A stretch of 64,000 nucleotides of DNA from Hyphomicrobiales bacterium (GTDB lineage: Bacteria; Pseudomonadota; Alphaproteobacteria; Rhizobiales; Rhizobiaceae). The stretch is from the NCBI GenBank assembly GCA_900467745.1, contig UBQW01000017.1, positions 1 to 64,000 on the forward strand, in the 5' to 3' direction. Positions 8,379 to 16,778 of the stretch are shown piece by piece. The notes beneath the pieces were generated by a model. That model was not told where the DNA came from and did not search any database. It saw only the letters and a list, made by a program, of their open reading frames with translations. A program made the position numbers and the translations under genes. Position 1 is the first letter of the stretch. Each line of letters opens with the position of its first letter.

Positions 8379-9239
8379 ATGAGCATCAAGACCAACAAAA
8401 TCGCCTTCCAGGGCGACTTCGGCGCCAATTCCGACATGGCCTGCCGCGACATGTTTCCTGATATGGAGCCGCTGCCGTGCCAGACCTTCGAGGATGCCTT
8501 CGTGGCGCTCGAAAGCGGCGATGCCGATCTGGCGATGATCCCGATCGAAAACACCATCGCCGGCCGCGTTGCCGACATTCACCACCTGCTGCCGGAATCG
8601 CGCCTGCACATCATCGGCGAATATTTCATGCCGATCCGCTTCCAGCTCATGGTGCTGCCGGGGGTCACCAAGGACGAGGTCCGCACCGTCCATAGCCACA
8701 TCCACGCGCTCGGCCAGTGCCGCAAGATCGTCCGCGCCAACGGCTGGAAGGCCGTGGTTGCCGGCGATACGGCGGGCGCCGCCAAGCTGGTGCAGGAAAC
8801 CGGCGACCGCTCGATGGCAGCGCTCGCGCCGCGTCTGGCCGCCGACCTCTACAAGCTCGATATCATCGCCGAAAACGTCGAGGACACGGAAGACAACGTC
8901 ACCCGCTTCGTCATTCTCTCGCGCGACGAGAAGTGGGCCGAGCGTGGGGCGGCTGAAGAGAAGCTGGTCACCACCTTTGTCTTCAACGTCCGCAACATTC
9001 CGGCCGCGCTCTACAAGGCGCTCGGCGGTTTTGCCACGAACAGCATCAACATGACCAAGCTGGAAAGCTACCAGCTCGGCGGCAAGTTCGTGGCCACCCA
9101 GTTCTATGCCGACATCGAAGGCCACCCCGGCGACGCCAACGTCCGCCGCGCGCTCGAAGAGCTGCAGTTCTTCTCCGAGAAGGTACGCATCCTCGGCGTC
9201 TACAAGGGCCACCCGATGCGGGGCCTGCTGCAGAAGTAA
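8379..9239 (+). CDS. pheA: Prephenate dehydratase with ACT domain
   Basis: Converts prephenate to phenylpyruvate in phenylalanine synthesis. The 286-residue protein has no chorismate mutase domain. The catalytic region spans about residues 5-185, with the conserved T-R-F at 175-177. A C-terminal ACT domain (about 198-280) holds the phenylalanine-binding motifs G-G-F-A-T-N-S-I-N-M and L-E-S-Y. Feedback inhibition by phenylalanine is expected from the ACT domain. The gene is the last of the kdsB-pheA unit and is closed by a strong terminator. Confidence 0.96.
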   Translation: MSIKTNKIAFQGDFGANSDMACRDMFPDMEPLPCQTFEDAFVALESGDADLAMIPIENTIAGRVADIHHLLPESRLHIIGEYFMPIRFQLMVLPGVTKDEVRTVHSHIHALGQCRKIVRANGWKAVVAGDTAGAAKLVQETGDRSMAALAPRLAADLYKLDIIAENVEDTEDNVTRFVILSRDEKWAERGAAEEKLVTTFVFNVRNIPAALYKALGGFATNSINMTKLESYQLGGKFVATQFYADIEGHPGDANVRRALEELQFFSEKVRILGVYKGHPMRGLLQK

Positions 9240-9241
9240 CG

Positions 9242-9267
9242 AAAAAGGGCGCCGAGGCGCCCTTTTT
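9242..9267. terminator. Bidirectional rho-independent terminator
   Basis: AAAAAGGGCGCC (9242-9253) and GGCGCCCTTTTT (9256-9267) are perfect complements. The T tract is present on both strands, so the hairpin can stop both pheA (plus) and the VOC gene (minus). Confidence 0.9.
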
Positions 9268-9285
9268 AATGCTCAGCGGTGACGC

Positions 9286-9654
9286 TTACTTATCCGGCTC
9301 ACAAACACGCAACCGGTGCCCATCGGGATCAAGCACCACGAAGGTCGGGCCGAAGTCGAGGTCGGTGAGGTCCTGCGCGATCGGCAGGTGGCGGTCGCGC
9401 CAGTCGCGGTAGAGATTGGAGACGCCGTTTTCGCCCGGCACCATGAAGGCGATCTCGGCGCGGCTGCCGATCGCCGATGGCTGCGGCACGACGCTGCTCA
9501 GCCGCCACAGCCCGAGCGTGAAGCCGCCGTCGAGCGCGAAAGCCACGAAATTGGGTGCTGATGCGACCGGCTCGCGATTGAGCAGCGCCTTGTAGAAGCT
9601 GGCACTCTCTGCGGGATCGCGGACATAGAGAATGATGAGATTGGGGCTGTTCAT
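9286..9654 (-). CDS. VOC (glyoxalase/bleomycin resistance) superfamily protein
   Basis: A small 122-residue protein of one VOC unit made of two paired beta-alpha-beta-beta-beta modules. Visible features are the N-terminal L-I-L-Y-V-R-D-P-A-E-S-A-S-F-Y-K-A-L-L strand-helix and the C-terminal F-V-V-L-D-P-D-G-H-R-L-R-V-C-E-P. Family members bind a metal and act in detoxification or drug binding, but function cannot be read from the sequence. The gene stands alone with its own terminator. Confidence 0.85.
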   Translation of the reverse strand: MNSPNLIILYVRDPAESASFYKALLNREPVASAPNFVAFALDGGFTLGLWRLSSVVPQPSAIGSRAEIAFMVPGENGVSNLYRDWRDRHLPIAQDLTDLDFGPTFVVLDPDGHRLRVCEPDK

Positions 9655-9750
9655 GATGGTGTCCCTCTGCGTGAAAATGACGTGATGATGCGAACGCCGC
9701 CGGGCTTTCCGGCAGCGGTCAAAAGCGTGATTGAAATGTAAGAGTGTCGG

Positions 9751-9999
9751 TTACCGCTCGCGGTCGCGGCTGTCCCAGTCGATGACGCCGATATCGCGCC
9801 TCAGATTTTCCGACATCGATTGCGGATCGAGACGCGGCGCACCAGTACGCCCCATGCTATGCGCCATGCCGCGCGATGCATTCTGCATCATCCTGAGCAT
9901 CAGCGATTGCGGATACCAGGTGTCGGAGCTGGCCTCGTCGGAACGGTGGTTGCCGCGTGTCGTCTGGCCCATGGTGTGGCATGTGTTCAGGCTCGTCAT
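9751..9999 (-). CDS. Small conserved-looking hypothetical protein
   Basis: An 82-residue soluble, polar protein with no recognised domain. It begins MTSLNTCHTMG. The ATG at 9999 is preceded by a perfect AGGAGGA ribosome binding site 7 bases upstream, which strongly supports translation. An ATG at 10029 would add ten residues but bypass that site. The tail segment S-E-N-L-R-R-D-I-G-V-I-D weakly recalls the end of DUF1127 proteins, though the rest does not fit. It lies just downstream of the WYL regulator gene on the same strand and may be its target. Confidence 0.65.
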   Translation of the reverse strand: MTSLNTCHTMGQTTRGNHRSDEASSDTWYPQSLMLRMMQNASRGMAHSMGRTGAPRLDPQSMSENLRRDIGVIDWDSRDRER

Positions 10000-10051
10000 G
10001 GCAAGTCCTCCTGTTTCGATAGGACCCATACTAGACTCATATGCTGTCAGT

Positions 10052-10756
10052 TTATGGCAGTAGTGATTGCCGTTCGCGCGGCACGATTTCGCGGTCGCTC
10101 CACTCCTGCAACAGCACGGCGCGGCGGCGCGGATAGCGCGTTTCCTGCGGGATCATCTCGACGATGCGATCGGTGCGGAAATGCCGGTAATCCTGTCTGA
10201 GCTCGCACCAGGCAACGATCATCCGGACCTGCTCGGTATAGCTGATCGCGAAGGGCCAGACATTGCGGATGGAGACGGTGCCGCCTTCGTCGGTATAGGT
10301 CAGCTTCAGCACCCGCTCGCCGCGGATCGCCTTGCGGATGACGCCCATGTCGGCCTTGCTCGATATCGGCGGGCGCATGTGGATGAGGAGAGGGGACGTC
10401 TCGATCTCGTCGCGGATCTCGCGCGGCAAAACGTCGGCGATCTTGGCGAGTGCATCGGCGCCGGCTGCCGCCAGCCTCGGATCGGCCGCCCGCGCCACCC
10501 AACGCGATCCCAGCACCAGAGCCTCGATCTCGTCCTGCGAAAACATCATCGGCGGCAGCATGAAGCCGGGCCGGAGGATATACCCGAGCCCCGGCTCGCC
10601 CTCGATCAGCGCCCCCTGCGCCTGCAGGCTGGCGATGTCGCGGTAAAGCGTGCGGATGCTGACGCCGGTTTCCTCCGCCAGCACCGCGCCGCTCACCGGC
10701 CGCCTATAGCGGCGCAGCGTTTGCAGCAGAGTCAGCAGCCTCTCGGAGCGTGCCAT
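10052..10756 (-). CDS. YafY-type transcriptional regulator (HTH plus WYL domain)
   Basis: A 234-residue DNA-binding protein. An N-terminal HTH_11 domain (about residues 5-55) carries the recognition helix region S-I-R-T-L-Y-R-D-I-A-S-L. The C-terminal WYL domain (about 135-215) contains the motif region N-V-W-P-F-A-I-S-Y-T-E-Q-V. WYL regulators sense small ligands or nucleic acids and often repress nearby genes. The neighbours are nudC upstream (9 bases away, same strand) and the small hypothetical protein downstream. Confidence 0.88.
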   Translation of the reverse strand: MARSERLLTLLQTLRRYRRPVSGAVLAEETGVSIRTLYRDIASLQAQGALIEGEPGLGYILRPGFMLPPMMFSQDEIEALVLGSRWVARAADPRLAAAGADALAKIADVLPREIRDEIETSPLLIHMRPPISSKADMGVIRKAIRGERVLKLTYTDEGGTVSIRNVWPFAISYTEQVRMIVAWCELRQDYRHFRTDRIVEMIPQETRYPRRRAVLLQEWSDREIVPRERQSLLP

Positions 10757-10765
10757 TCTATTGGC

Positions 10766-11725
10766 CTATTTCTTCCACTCCACCCAGTCGCGCATCAGGC
10801 GGTGGGCGATGGCGCCCTTTGGTGGCGGCGCCTTGCCCGTCGTGCCAGGGCGCTCGAGCATCTCGATCGTCTCCTCGCGGGTAAACCAGCGGCAGTCCTC
10901 GAGCTCCTGCTCGTCGCGGGTGATGTCGCGCGATTTGGCCTCGGCGTAGCAGCCGATCATCAGCGTGTGCGGCATCGGCCAGGGCTGCGAGGCGTGATAG
11001 CGGATGCGCCCGGTCCGGATGCCGGATTCTTCCAGCGTCTCGCGGCGTACGGCATTCTCGATGGTCTCGCCGGGCTCGACGAAGCCGGCGAGACAGGAAT
11101 ACATGCCCGGCGCGAAATGCGGACCGCGCCCGAGCAGGCAGAGATCACGCTCCTCGTCGATGGTGAGCATGATCACGACAGGGTCGGTGCGCGGGAAGAT
11201 CGTGTGCTGGCAGGCGGAGCAGACGCGCTTGTAGCCGCCGATATGCATTTCCATGGCGGAGCCGCAGCGGCCGCAAAACCGGTTGTCGCCGTTCCAGCGG
11301 ATCAGGCTGGCGCCCTGCGCGAATTCGCCGAGCAGCACGTCATCGAGCAGCATGTCGCGATAGAGCGAGCGGCCATCGGCGGGCTTGTATTGGCTGGACA
11401 ACTCTTCTTCCGGCACGGCGACCGGCACCGCCAATCTCGGCTCGCCGCTCTTGCGGTAGCCGAGCAGGATCGTCTCGTCCCAATTGGGCTTGAGATCGGT
11501 CAGCTCGTAGCGCGCAAAAAGCGGGTCGAGCACCTGGCCGTCATGCTTCAATACCAGCTTGTCGCCGGTGAAAGCGAAGATATGGGTTCCATCCTTGGCG
11601 AGCGCTTCGTCCACCGAGTTTTCGTTGCGATGCTCGGAATCGCGGATCAGGTCGTTGGCGGCGAATGCCGTCAGATTGCTGGGCTCGGGATGGGGTACAT
11701 CCGTCTCGAAAAGCGAACGGCTCAT
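10766..11725 (-). CDS. nudC: NAD(+)/NADH pyrophosphatase NudC
   Basis: A Nudix hydrolase that cleaves NADH and NAD and can remove NAD caps from RNA. The 319-residue protein has a four-cysteine zinc ribbon (C-G-R-C ... C-S-A-C) and the full Nudix box, G-F-V-E-P-G-E-T-I-E followed by R-E-T-L-E-E-S-G-I. The NudC-specific motif S-Q-P-W-P-M-P follows. The start ATG overlaps the end of the HIT gene by 4 bases, so nudC is translated downstream of it in one operon. Confidence 0.95.
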   Translation of the reverse strand: MSRSLFETDVPHPEPSNLTAFAANDLIRDSEHRNENSVDEALAKDGTHIFAFTGDKLVLKHDGQVLDPLFARYELTDLKPNWDETILLGYRKSGEPRLAVPVAVPEEELSSQYKPADGRSLYRDMLLDDVLLGEFAQGASLIRWNGDNRFCGRCGSAMEMHIGGYKRVCSACQHTIFPRTDPVVIMLTIDEERDLCLLGRGPHFAPGMYSCLAGFVEPGETIENAVRRETLEESGIRTGRIRYHASQPWPMPHTLMIGCYAEAKSRDITRDEQELEDCRWFTREETIEMLERPGTTGKAPPPKGAIAHRLMRDWVEWKK

Positions 11726-12132
11726 GATGAAAGGGCTTCCCGCATCGTCTCTATGAATTGGTCTCGTTTCGCGTCCTCATAGGCCTCCGCCTTGCCGTAG
11801 CCCCAGATCGGGCCGGGCCAGTTCGGATCACCTTCGAAGCGCGCGACGACATGAACATGAAGCTGGCGGACGATATTGCCAATAGCCGCGACATTGATTT
11901 TTGTCGCCCGGGTCACCTTCTTCAACGCCGTCGAGGCCAGCTCCGTCTCGAAGGTCAGCATCACCTGGTCGAGCGGCGTCAGCTCGAAAATCTCGGTGAT
12001 ATCGGCGCGTTGCGGCACGAGGATCAGCCATGGCCAGCGACAGTCCCTGGCCAGCCGGAAGTCGCAGAGGCCCGTTTTCAGGATACTGATGCTGTCATTG
12101 GCCAGCCGGTGGTCGAGTTTGAAAGCGTCCAA
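11722..12132 (-). CDS. HIT-domain protein
   Basis: A histidine-triad nucleotide-binding protein of 136 residues. The catalytic signature is Q-L-H-V-H-V-V-A-R near residue 95, a slight variant of H-x-H-x-H-x-x. The start is taken as TTG at 12132, because GGAGG lies 6 bases upstream and the product begins MDAFKLDHRLAND, a normal start for this group. No ATG fits: the frame upstream would run through the ffs promoter and RNA. It is the first gene of a HIT-nudC unit and is divergent from ffs-dnaX. Confidence 0.85.
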   Translation of the reverse strand: MDAFKLDHRLANDSISILKTGLCDFRLARDCRWPWLILVPQRADITEIFELTPLDQVMLTFETELASTALKKVTRATKINVAAIGNIVRQLHVHVVARFEGDPNWPGPIWGYGKAEAYEDAKRDQFIETMREALSS

Positions 12133-12184
12133 CGGGTATTCCTCCAGAGTTTTCCATAGGCTAGCAGTTTTTTCGGAGCTTGGC

Positions 12185-12213
12185 TTGCTTTTGATCGCGA
12201 TATTGCCGATATG
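12185..12213 (+). promoter_or_regulatory. Promoter of the SRP RNA gene
   Basis: TTGCTT (12185-12190), a 17-base spacer and GATATG (12208-12213) form a sigma-70-like promoter. The predicted start lies 7-8 bases downstream, exactly at the 5' end of the SRP RNA stem (12221). Confidence 0.65.
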
Positions 12214-12220
12214 TGCCTTC

Positions 12221-12317
12221 GGGAGGTTGGTGGTGGACGAGCCACTCGCCAACCGGGTCAGGTCCGGAAGGAAGCAGCCCTAACGAGCCAGGCACGGGTC
12301 ATCGTGCCAGCCTCCCA
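12221..12317 (+). ncRNA. ffs: Signal recognition particle RNA, 4.5S type
   Basis: This RNA of about 97 bases binds Ffh and directs membrane proteins to the translocon. It contains the universal SRP core GGTCAGGTCCGGAAGGAAGC with a GGAA tetraloop (12266-12269). The ends pair: GGGAGG (12221-12226) with CCTCCC (12311-12316). It lies between the HIT gene and dnaX, its usual place in rhizobia. The 3' end is approximate. Confidence 0.95.
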
Positions 12318-12365
12318 CCCTTCTCTCCATCCTTTGCCCGAAGAGTTCGGGCGTTAAGCAGGGCG

Positions 12366-14246
12366 ATGAGCGACACCGAGCGACAATCACAAGATGCCGC
12401 CTCGACGGGCACCGGATACCGGGTGCTGGCACGCAAATACCGCCCCAAGGATTTCACGGATCTGATGGTCGGCCAGGAGCCGATGGTCCAGACCCTGACC
12501 AACGCCTTCGAGACCGGCCGTATTGCGCAAGCTTACATGCTGACCGGCGTTCGCGGGGTCGGCAAGACGACGACCGCCCGCATCCTGGCGCGCGCGCTGA
12601 ATTACAAGACAGCCGAGATCGACAAGCCGACGATCGACCTGCGCATCCCCGGCGACCACTGCCAGGCGATCATGGAAGGCCGCCATGTCGATGTCATCGA
12701 GATGGACGCCGCCTCGCACACCGGTATCGACGATATCCGCGAGATCATCGAGCAGGTGCGCTACCGCCCGGTGTCTGCGCGCTACAAGGTCTACATCATC
12801 GACGAAGTGCACATGCTCTCGACGCAGGCCTTCAACGGCTTGCTGAAGACGCTCGAAGAGCCGCCGGAGCATGTGAAGTTCATCTTCGCCACGACTGAAA
12901 TCCGCAAGGTGCCGATCACGGTGCTGTCGCGCTGCCAGCGCTTCGACCTGCGCCGCATCAGCGCGTCCGATCTCGTCGGACTGTTCACCACGATCGCATC
13001 GAAGGAAGGCATCGAGGCCGAGCCCGATGCGCTGGCGATGATCGCCCGTGCCGCCGAAGGCTCGGCGCGCGACGGCCTGTCGCTGCTCGACCAGGCGATT
13101 GCCCATGGCGGCGGCGCGGTGCTGGCCGAATCGGTGCGTGGGATGCTCGGTCTCGCCGACCGCGCCCGCATCGTCGATCTCTTCCAGCACGTCATCAAGG
13201 CTGACGTGGCCGCAGCCCTTGGCGAATTCGAGAGCCAGTACGAGGCCGGCGCCAATCCGGTGGCGGTGCTGACCGATCTTGCCGATTTCACCCATCTTGT
13301 GACGCGTCTGAAATACGTGCCGGACGCCGCCAACGACCCATCGCTCAGCGAAATCGAGCGCACCAAGGGCGCAGAATTCTCGCAAGGCGTCGCCGTCACG
13401 GCATTGTCGCGCATCTGGCAGATGCTCTTGAAGGGTATTCCCGAGGTGGAAGCATCCTCGCGCCCTTCGGGTGCCGCCGAAATGGTGCTGATCCGCCTCG
13501 CGCATGCCGCCCATCTGCCTGCCCCTGAGGACGCAGCCCGTAGGCTTGCGGAATTCTCTGAAAACAATGGCGGCGCGCGTTCGCAGGCACCATCGGGCAA
13601 TGGCGGTGGAAATGGCGGCGCGACCGTCAGCTACCAGGGCAATGTCATGACCCGTGCTGCCGAAGCAGCAGCGCCGCGCCCGCAGCCCGCTGGCCCGACC
13701 GCCATGCTGCGTGTCGTCCAGAACTCTGATCCTCAGAGCCTTGCTGTCGGACGCACCGAGGCGAAGCCCGCCGATGCGCCGCAGCCGCTGGTGCGGGTGA
13801 ATTCGGTCAGCGATATCGCCAACCTCGCCGGCGAAAAGCGCGATGTGAAGATCAAGGCGCTGGTGCGCAATTTCGTGCGCCCGGTTCGCGTTCAGCCCGG
13901 CATTCTGGATGTCAACCTGACGGAAGGCGCGCCGGGAACGCTGCTGAACGAGCTTGCGCTCAAGCTCAAGGAATGGACAGGCATCCACTGGATCGTCAGC
14001 CTCAGCCGCGAGGCCGGCCAGCCGACCATGGTGGAGGCCGAAGCCAACGCCAAGGCGCAGCAGGTGAGCGACGCCCGGCAGGATCCTGACGTGGCGGCCA
14101 TCCTCTCGCAGTTTCCGGGCGCCAAGATCATCGACGTTCGCGTCCGCGCGCCGGAACCTGAGGAAGAGGAAGGTCCCGTGCAGGCGCCGGCGACCGCCGA
14201 ATCCGAAGAGGGCGATATCCTGCCCGGCGACGACATAGAATTCTGA
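12366..14246 (+). CDS. dnaX: DNA polymerase III tau/gamma subunit
   Basis: The clamp-loader ATPase that links polymerase cores at the fork. The 626-residue protein has the AAA+ Walker A G-V-G-K-T-T in [11 protein letters not shown], Walker B I-I-D-E-V-H, and sensor S-R-C-Q-R-F. The zinc module of E. coli DnaX is largely lost: one cysteine remains in G-D-H-C-Q-A-I. The region after about residue 390 is the variable tau linker and polymerase-binding part. The ATG at 12366 follows ffs and gives the conserved N-terminus. No A-rich frameshift site was seen. ybaB follows after 22 bases. Confidence 0.96.
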   Translation: MSDTERQSQDAASTGTGYRVLARKYRPKDFTDLMVGQEPMVQTLTNAFETGRIAQAYMLTGVRGVGKTTTARILARALNYKTAEIDKPTIDLRIPGDHCQAIMEGRHVDVIEMDAASHTGIDDIREIIEQVRYRPVSARYKVYIIDEVHMLSTQAFNGLLKTLEEPPEHVKFIFATTEIRKVPITVLSRCQRFDLRRISASDLVGLFTTIASKEGIEAEPDALAMIARAAEGSARDGLSLLDQAIAHGGGAVLAESVRGMLGLADRARIVDLFQHVIKADVAAALGEFESQYEAGANPVAVLTDLADFTHLVTRLKYVPDAANDPSLSEIERTKGAEFSQGVAVTALSRIWQMLLKGIPEVEASSRPSGAAEMVLIRLAHAAHLPAPEDAARRLAEFSENNGGARSQAPSGNGGGNGGATVSYQGNVMTRAAEAAAPRPQPAGPTAMLRVVQNSDPQSLAVGRTEAKPADAPQPLVRVNSVSDIANLAGEKRDVKIKALVRNFVRPVRVQPGILDVNLTEGAPGTLLNELALKLKEWTGIHWIVSLSREAGQPTMVEAEANAKAQQVSDARQDPDVAAILSQFPGAKIIDVRVRAPEPEEEEGPVQAPATAESEEGDILPGDDIEF

Positions 14247-14268
14247 GACACCAAGAAGGGAGAAGACG

Positions 14269-14592
14269 ATGCGCGACATCATGGGCATGATGGGCAAAGT
14301 CAAGGAAATGCAGGCCAAGATGGAGCAGATGCAGGCGGAAATCGCCACGCTCACGGCCGAAGGCAAGTCTGGTGGCGGTCTCGTCACCGTCGTCATCACG
14401 GGCAAGGGCGAAATGCAGAGCCTGAAGATCGACCCCTCGCTCTTCAAGGAAGACGACGTCGAGATCCTCGAAGACCTGATCGTCGCGGCGCACAAGGATG
14501 CCAAGGAAAAGGCCGACGCGGTCGCCGCCGAAAAGACCAAGGCGCTGACGGCAGGCCTGCCGATCCCGCCCGGCTTCAAGATGCCGTTCTGA
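14269..14592 (+). CDS. YbaB/EbfC nucleoid-associated protein
   Basis: A 107-residue dimeric DNA-binding protein. It starts [21 protein letters not shown], the long N-terminal helix typical of the family, and continues with the conserved strand region [14 protein letters not shown] consensus GGGAGA ribosome binding site precedes the ATG. dnaX-ybaB-recR is a classic bacterial gene string; here recR is separated by two inverted genes. Confidence 0.95.
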   Translation: MRDIMGMMGKVKEMQAKMEQMQAEIATLTAEGKSGGGLVTVVITGKGEMQSLKIDPSLFKEDDVEILEDLIVAAHKDAKEKADAVAAEKTKALTAGLPIPPGFKMPF

Positions 14593-14663
14593 TCATTCGA
14601 TCGAATGCGAATGTGAGAGCGCCGGCGCCCATCGGGTGGCCGGCGCTTGCCGTTTGAGAACGC

Positions 14664-15194
14664 TTATTTCGTGTGCTTTTGCGTGTGGTGCTTGGCGGGC
14701 TTTGCCTTCGGCGGCGGAACGAAGGTCAGCTTCATGTTGGCGATGCCGGCCGCGACGTTGAGGCCGGATGTGCCCTCGACCGACAGCGGCTGCAGCGCCA
14801 CCGATCCCTCCAGGCCGCCTACCAGCGCATTGGCCCCGAGCCCGAGGCCGACGGTGGCATTGGCCGCCACGCCGGAATAGCTGCCCTGCAGCGCGCCCTC
14901 GGGGTGGTTGGCCGGCGCATAGACGTACCAGATCAGCGTTCCGCCTTTCAGCACGCCAATATCGACGCCGATCTTGGTGATCGCGCCGCGATAGTGCTCC
15001 ACATGCCCGGGCTGCGAGGGCGTGAACATGCAGTCCACCTCCCGTTTCGAGCCGATGATCATGCCGATTCCCGCCGAGATATCGCAGGTCAGCGACCCCG
15101 CGTGCACATTCGCAGCCGCCGCCGGCTGGGGAGCGGAAAGGGCCGTCGCGGCGGCAACGGCAAGGGCGATCGAGGTAAACTTGAAGACGGACAT
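14664..15194 (-). CDS. DUF992 periplasmic protein
   Basis: A 176-residue exported protein with a signal peptide cleaved after about residue 26 (P-A-A-A-A-N). The mature part resembles the DUF992 family, with G-S-L-T-C-D-I-S-A-G-I-G near its start, two cysteines likely to be bonded, and glycine/alanine-rich strands. The C-terminus is lysine/histidine rich (K-H-H-T-Q-K-H-T-K). The ATG at 15194 has an AGGAGG-like site. Function is unknown; the family is common in Rhizobiales. The gene interrupts the ybaB-recR string. Confidence 0.8.
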   Translation of the reverse strand: MSVFKFTSIALAVAAATALSAPQPAAAANVHAGSLTCDISAGIGMIIGSKREVDCMFTPSQPGHVEHYRGAITKIGVDIGVLKGGTLIWYVYAPANHPEGALQGSYSGVAANATVGLGLGANALVGGLEGSVALQPLSVEGTSGLNVAAGIANMKLTFVPPPKAKPAKHHTQKHTK

Positions 15195-15299
15195 GCAGGC
15201 CTCCTTGGATTGGCACACCGTCAGAAGGAAATTAGGAGACGTCATGATATCAGCAAGTGATCATAAAGCCGGAATCTCGGGGCTGCGACCCGCGCGGGC

Positions 15300-15917
15300 T
15301 TAGTTCTCGGCCTGAAGGCTGTCCCGCAGCTTGTAGTGGATCGGCGCAGCCAGATAGCGGGCGCGGTCTTCGGCTGACAACCGCCTGCCGAACGTCGCAA
15401 TCATTTCCGGCATCGTCACCCGCGCTCCTTCGAACCGCTGCCATTCCACCCGCTCGCCGGCCGTCACCGTGCCCGGTTCGATCACCCGGCAGTAGATGCC
15501 CGGCCGGCCGGCGCGGGTGTAGCGCTTAACGAACAAGGGATCGCCCATGCGCGCCGCGAAGGTGGCGCAGGGAATGCGCGCGGAGGTGACCTCGAGCACA
15601 AGATCGCCGGCTATGAATCGATCGCCGACCGCGACCATGGTATTGTCGAGCCCTTCGATGACGAGGTTTTCGCCGAAGGTTCCGGGCTTAATCGTCTGCC
15701 CGAGTTCCGCCGACCACCAGTCGAGCGTCAGCGATCCCTCGACATAGACCGCCTGATCGACGCCGCCATGGTGCTTGCGGTTGCAGATCGCGTCGCCCAG
15801 CAGCCCTTCGGCATCGACGAGCACGCCGCCGCTGATGGCATGCTTGTTGATGCCCGTCTTGTAGCTCTTGCCGGGAAGCCTCTCGGCGTTGCCGATGCAG
15901 ACGGCGAGGATTTTCAT
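15300..15917 (-). CDS. MOSC-domain protein
   Basis: A 205-residue YiiM-like protein made of a MOSC domain (about residues 25-160). The conserved segments are D-A-I-C-N-R-K-H-H-G-G-V-D-Q-A-V-Y, F-G-E-N-L, and I-P-C-A-T-F, the last carrying the conserved cysteine. MOSC proteins bind molybdenum cofactor or sulfur and reduce N-hydroxylated compounds in some cases. The start at 15917 (MKILAVCIGNAE) is chosen over an upstream ATG that overlaps recR. It is divergent from recR. Confidence 0.88.
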   Translation of the reverse strand: MKILAVCIGNAERLPGKSYKTGINKHAISGGVLVDAEGLLGDAICNRKHHGGVDQAVYVEGSLTLDWWSAELGQTIKPGTFGENLVIEGLDNTMVAVGDRFIAGDLVLEVTSARIPCATFAARMGDPLFVKRYTRAGRPGIYCRVIEPGTVTAGERVEWQRFEGARVTMPEMIATFGRRLSAEDRARYLAAPIHYKLRDSLQAEN

Positions 15918-15973
15918 AAGGCCTGCTTTTCTGTCCGTTTCCGTTTTCCGAACATATGGGCTAAGAACCCGAT

Positions 15974-16579
15974 ATGGCAAAGCGAGTCACCGGCCCCGAA
16001 ATCGAAAAACTCATCCAGCTGCTGGCGAAAGTGCCGGGCCTCGGCCCCCGCTCCGCGCGCCGCGCCGCGCTGCACCTGATCAAGAAGAAGGATCAGCTGC
16101 TCGGGCCCCTTGGCAGCGCCATGGGCGAGGCCTATGACAAGGTCAAGATCTGTTCGCGCTGCGGCAATGTCGATACGTCTGATCCCTGCACCGTCTGCAC
16201 CGACGATCGCCGCGACCAGTCCGTCATCATCGTCGTCGAGGATGTCTCCGATCTCTGGGCGCTGGAGCGCGCAGCCGCGCTCAATGCCGCGTATCATGTG
16301 CTCGGCGGCACGCTCTCGCCGCTCGATGGCGTCGGACCCGATGATCTCAACATCAAGGGCCTGATCGAACGCGTCACGGCCGGCGGCATCAAGGAACTGA
16401 TCATCGCCGTCAACGCCACCGTCGAGGGGCAAACCACAGCACACTATATAACCGACCAGCTGGCCGGGCTCGATGTGAAGATCACGCGATTGGCGCACGG
16501 CGTGCCTGTTGGTGGTGAGCTTGATTATCTCGACGAGGGTACGCTGACGGCGGCGCTTCGGGCGCGGACGACGATATGA
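15974..16579 (+). CDS. recR: Recombination protein RecR
   Basis: Partner of RecF and RecO in loading RecA at gaps. The 201-residue protein has the helix-hairpin-helix region ([12 protein letters not shown]), a four-cysteine zinc finger at C60, C63, C72 and C75, and a Toprim domain (S-V-I-I-V-V-E-D-V onwards) with the conserved [12 protein letters not shown]. The length is standard. The palindromic repeat begins 46 bases after the stop. Confidence 0.97.
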   Translation: MAKRVTGPEIEKLIQLLAKVPGLGPRSARRAALHLIKKKDQLLGPLGSAMGEAYDKVKICSRCGNVDTSDPCTVCTDDRRDQSVIIVVEDVSDLWALERAAALNAAYHVLGGTLSPLDGVGPDDLNIKGLIERVTAGGIKELIIAVNATVEGQTTAHYITDQLAGLDVKITRLAHGVPVGGELDYLDEGTLTAALRARTTI

Positions 16580-16624
16580 GGGGAGATGAGGTGAGGGGAA
16601 ATTTGATGCCGTTGGAGATCCGCC

Positions 16625-16778
16625 ATACCCCCCTCTGCCCTGCCGGGCATCTCCCCCACAAGGGGGGAGATTGGCTGGGCGCAACCGCTCGTTCCACCTT
16701 CATTGGTTGGCTGAGAGCCAGCAACGAGTCGATCTCCCCCCTTGTGGGGGAGATGTCCGGCAGGACAGAGGGGGGTAT
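16625..16778. repeat. Palindromic rhizobial intergenic repeat element
   Basis: Two 47-base arms, 16625-16671 and 16732-16778, are inverted copies with only two mismatches, separated by a 60-base loop. Each arm contains its own shorter hairpin around CTCCCCC-ACAA-GGGGGGAG. The layout and sequence resemble the RIME-like mosaic elements spread between genes of Rhizobiaceae. A copy is cut by the left window edge. It carries no gene and would move in trans, if at all. Confidence 0.9.

Noticed and set aside
12387..14579. Long open frame on the minus strand opposite dnaX-ybaB
   Set aside because: Overlaps two conserved genes and shows no recognisable protein features.
16576..16752. N-terminal extension of the transglycosylase through the complete repeat
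   Set aside because: The frame is open, but it would encode the palindromic repeat ahead of an internal signal peptide, which would block export.
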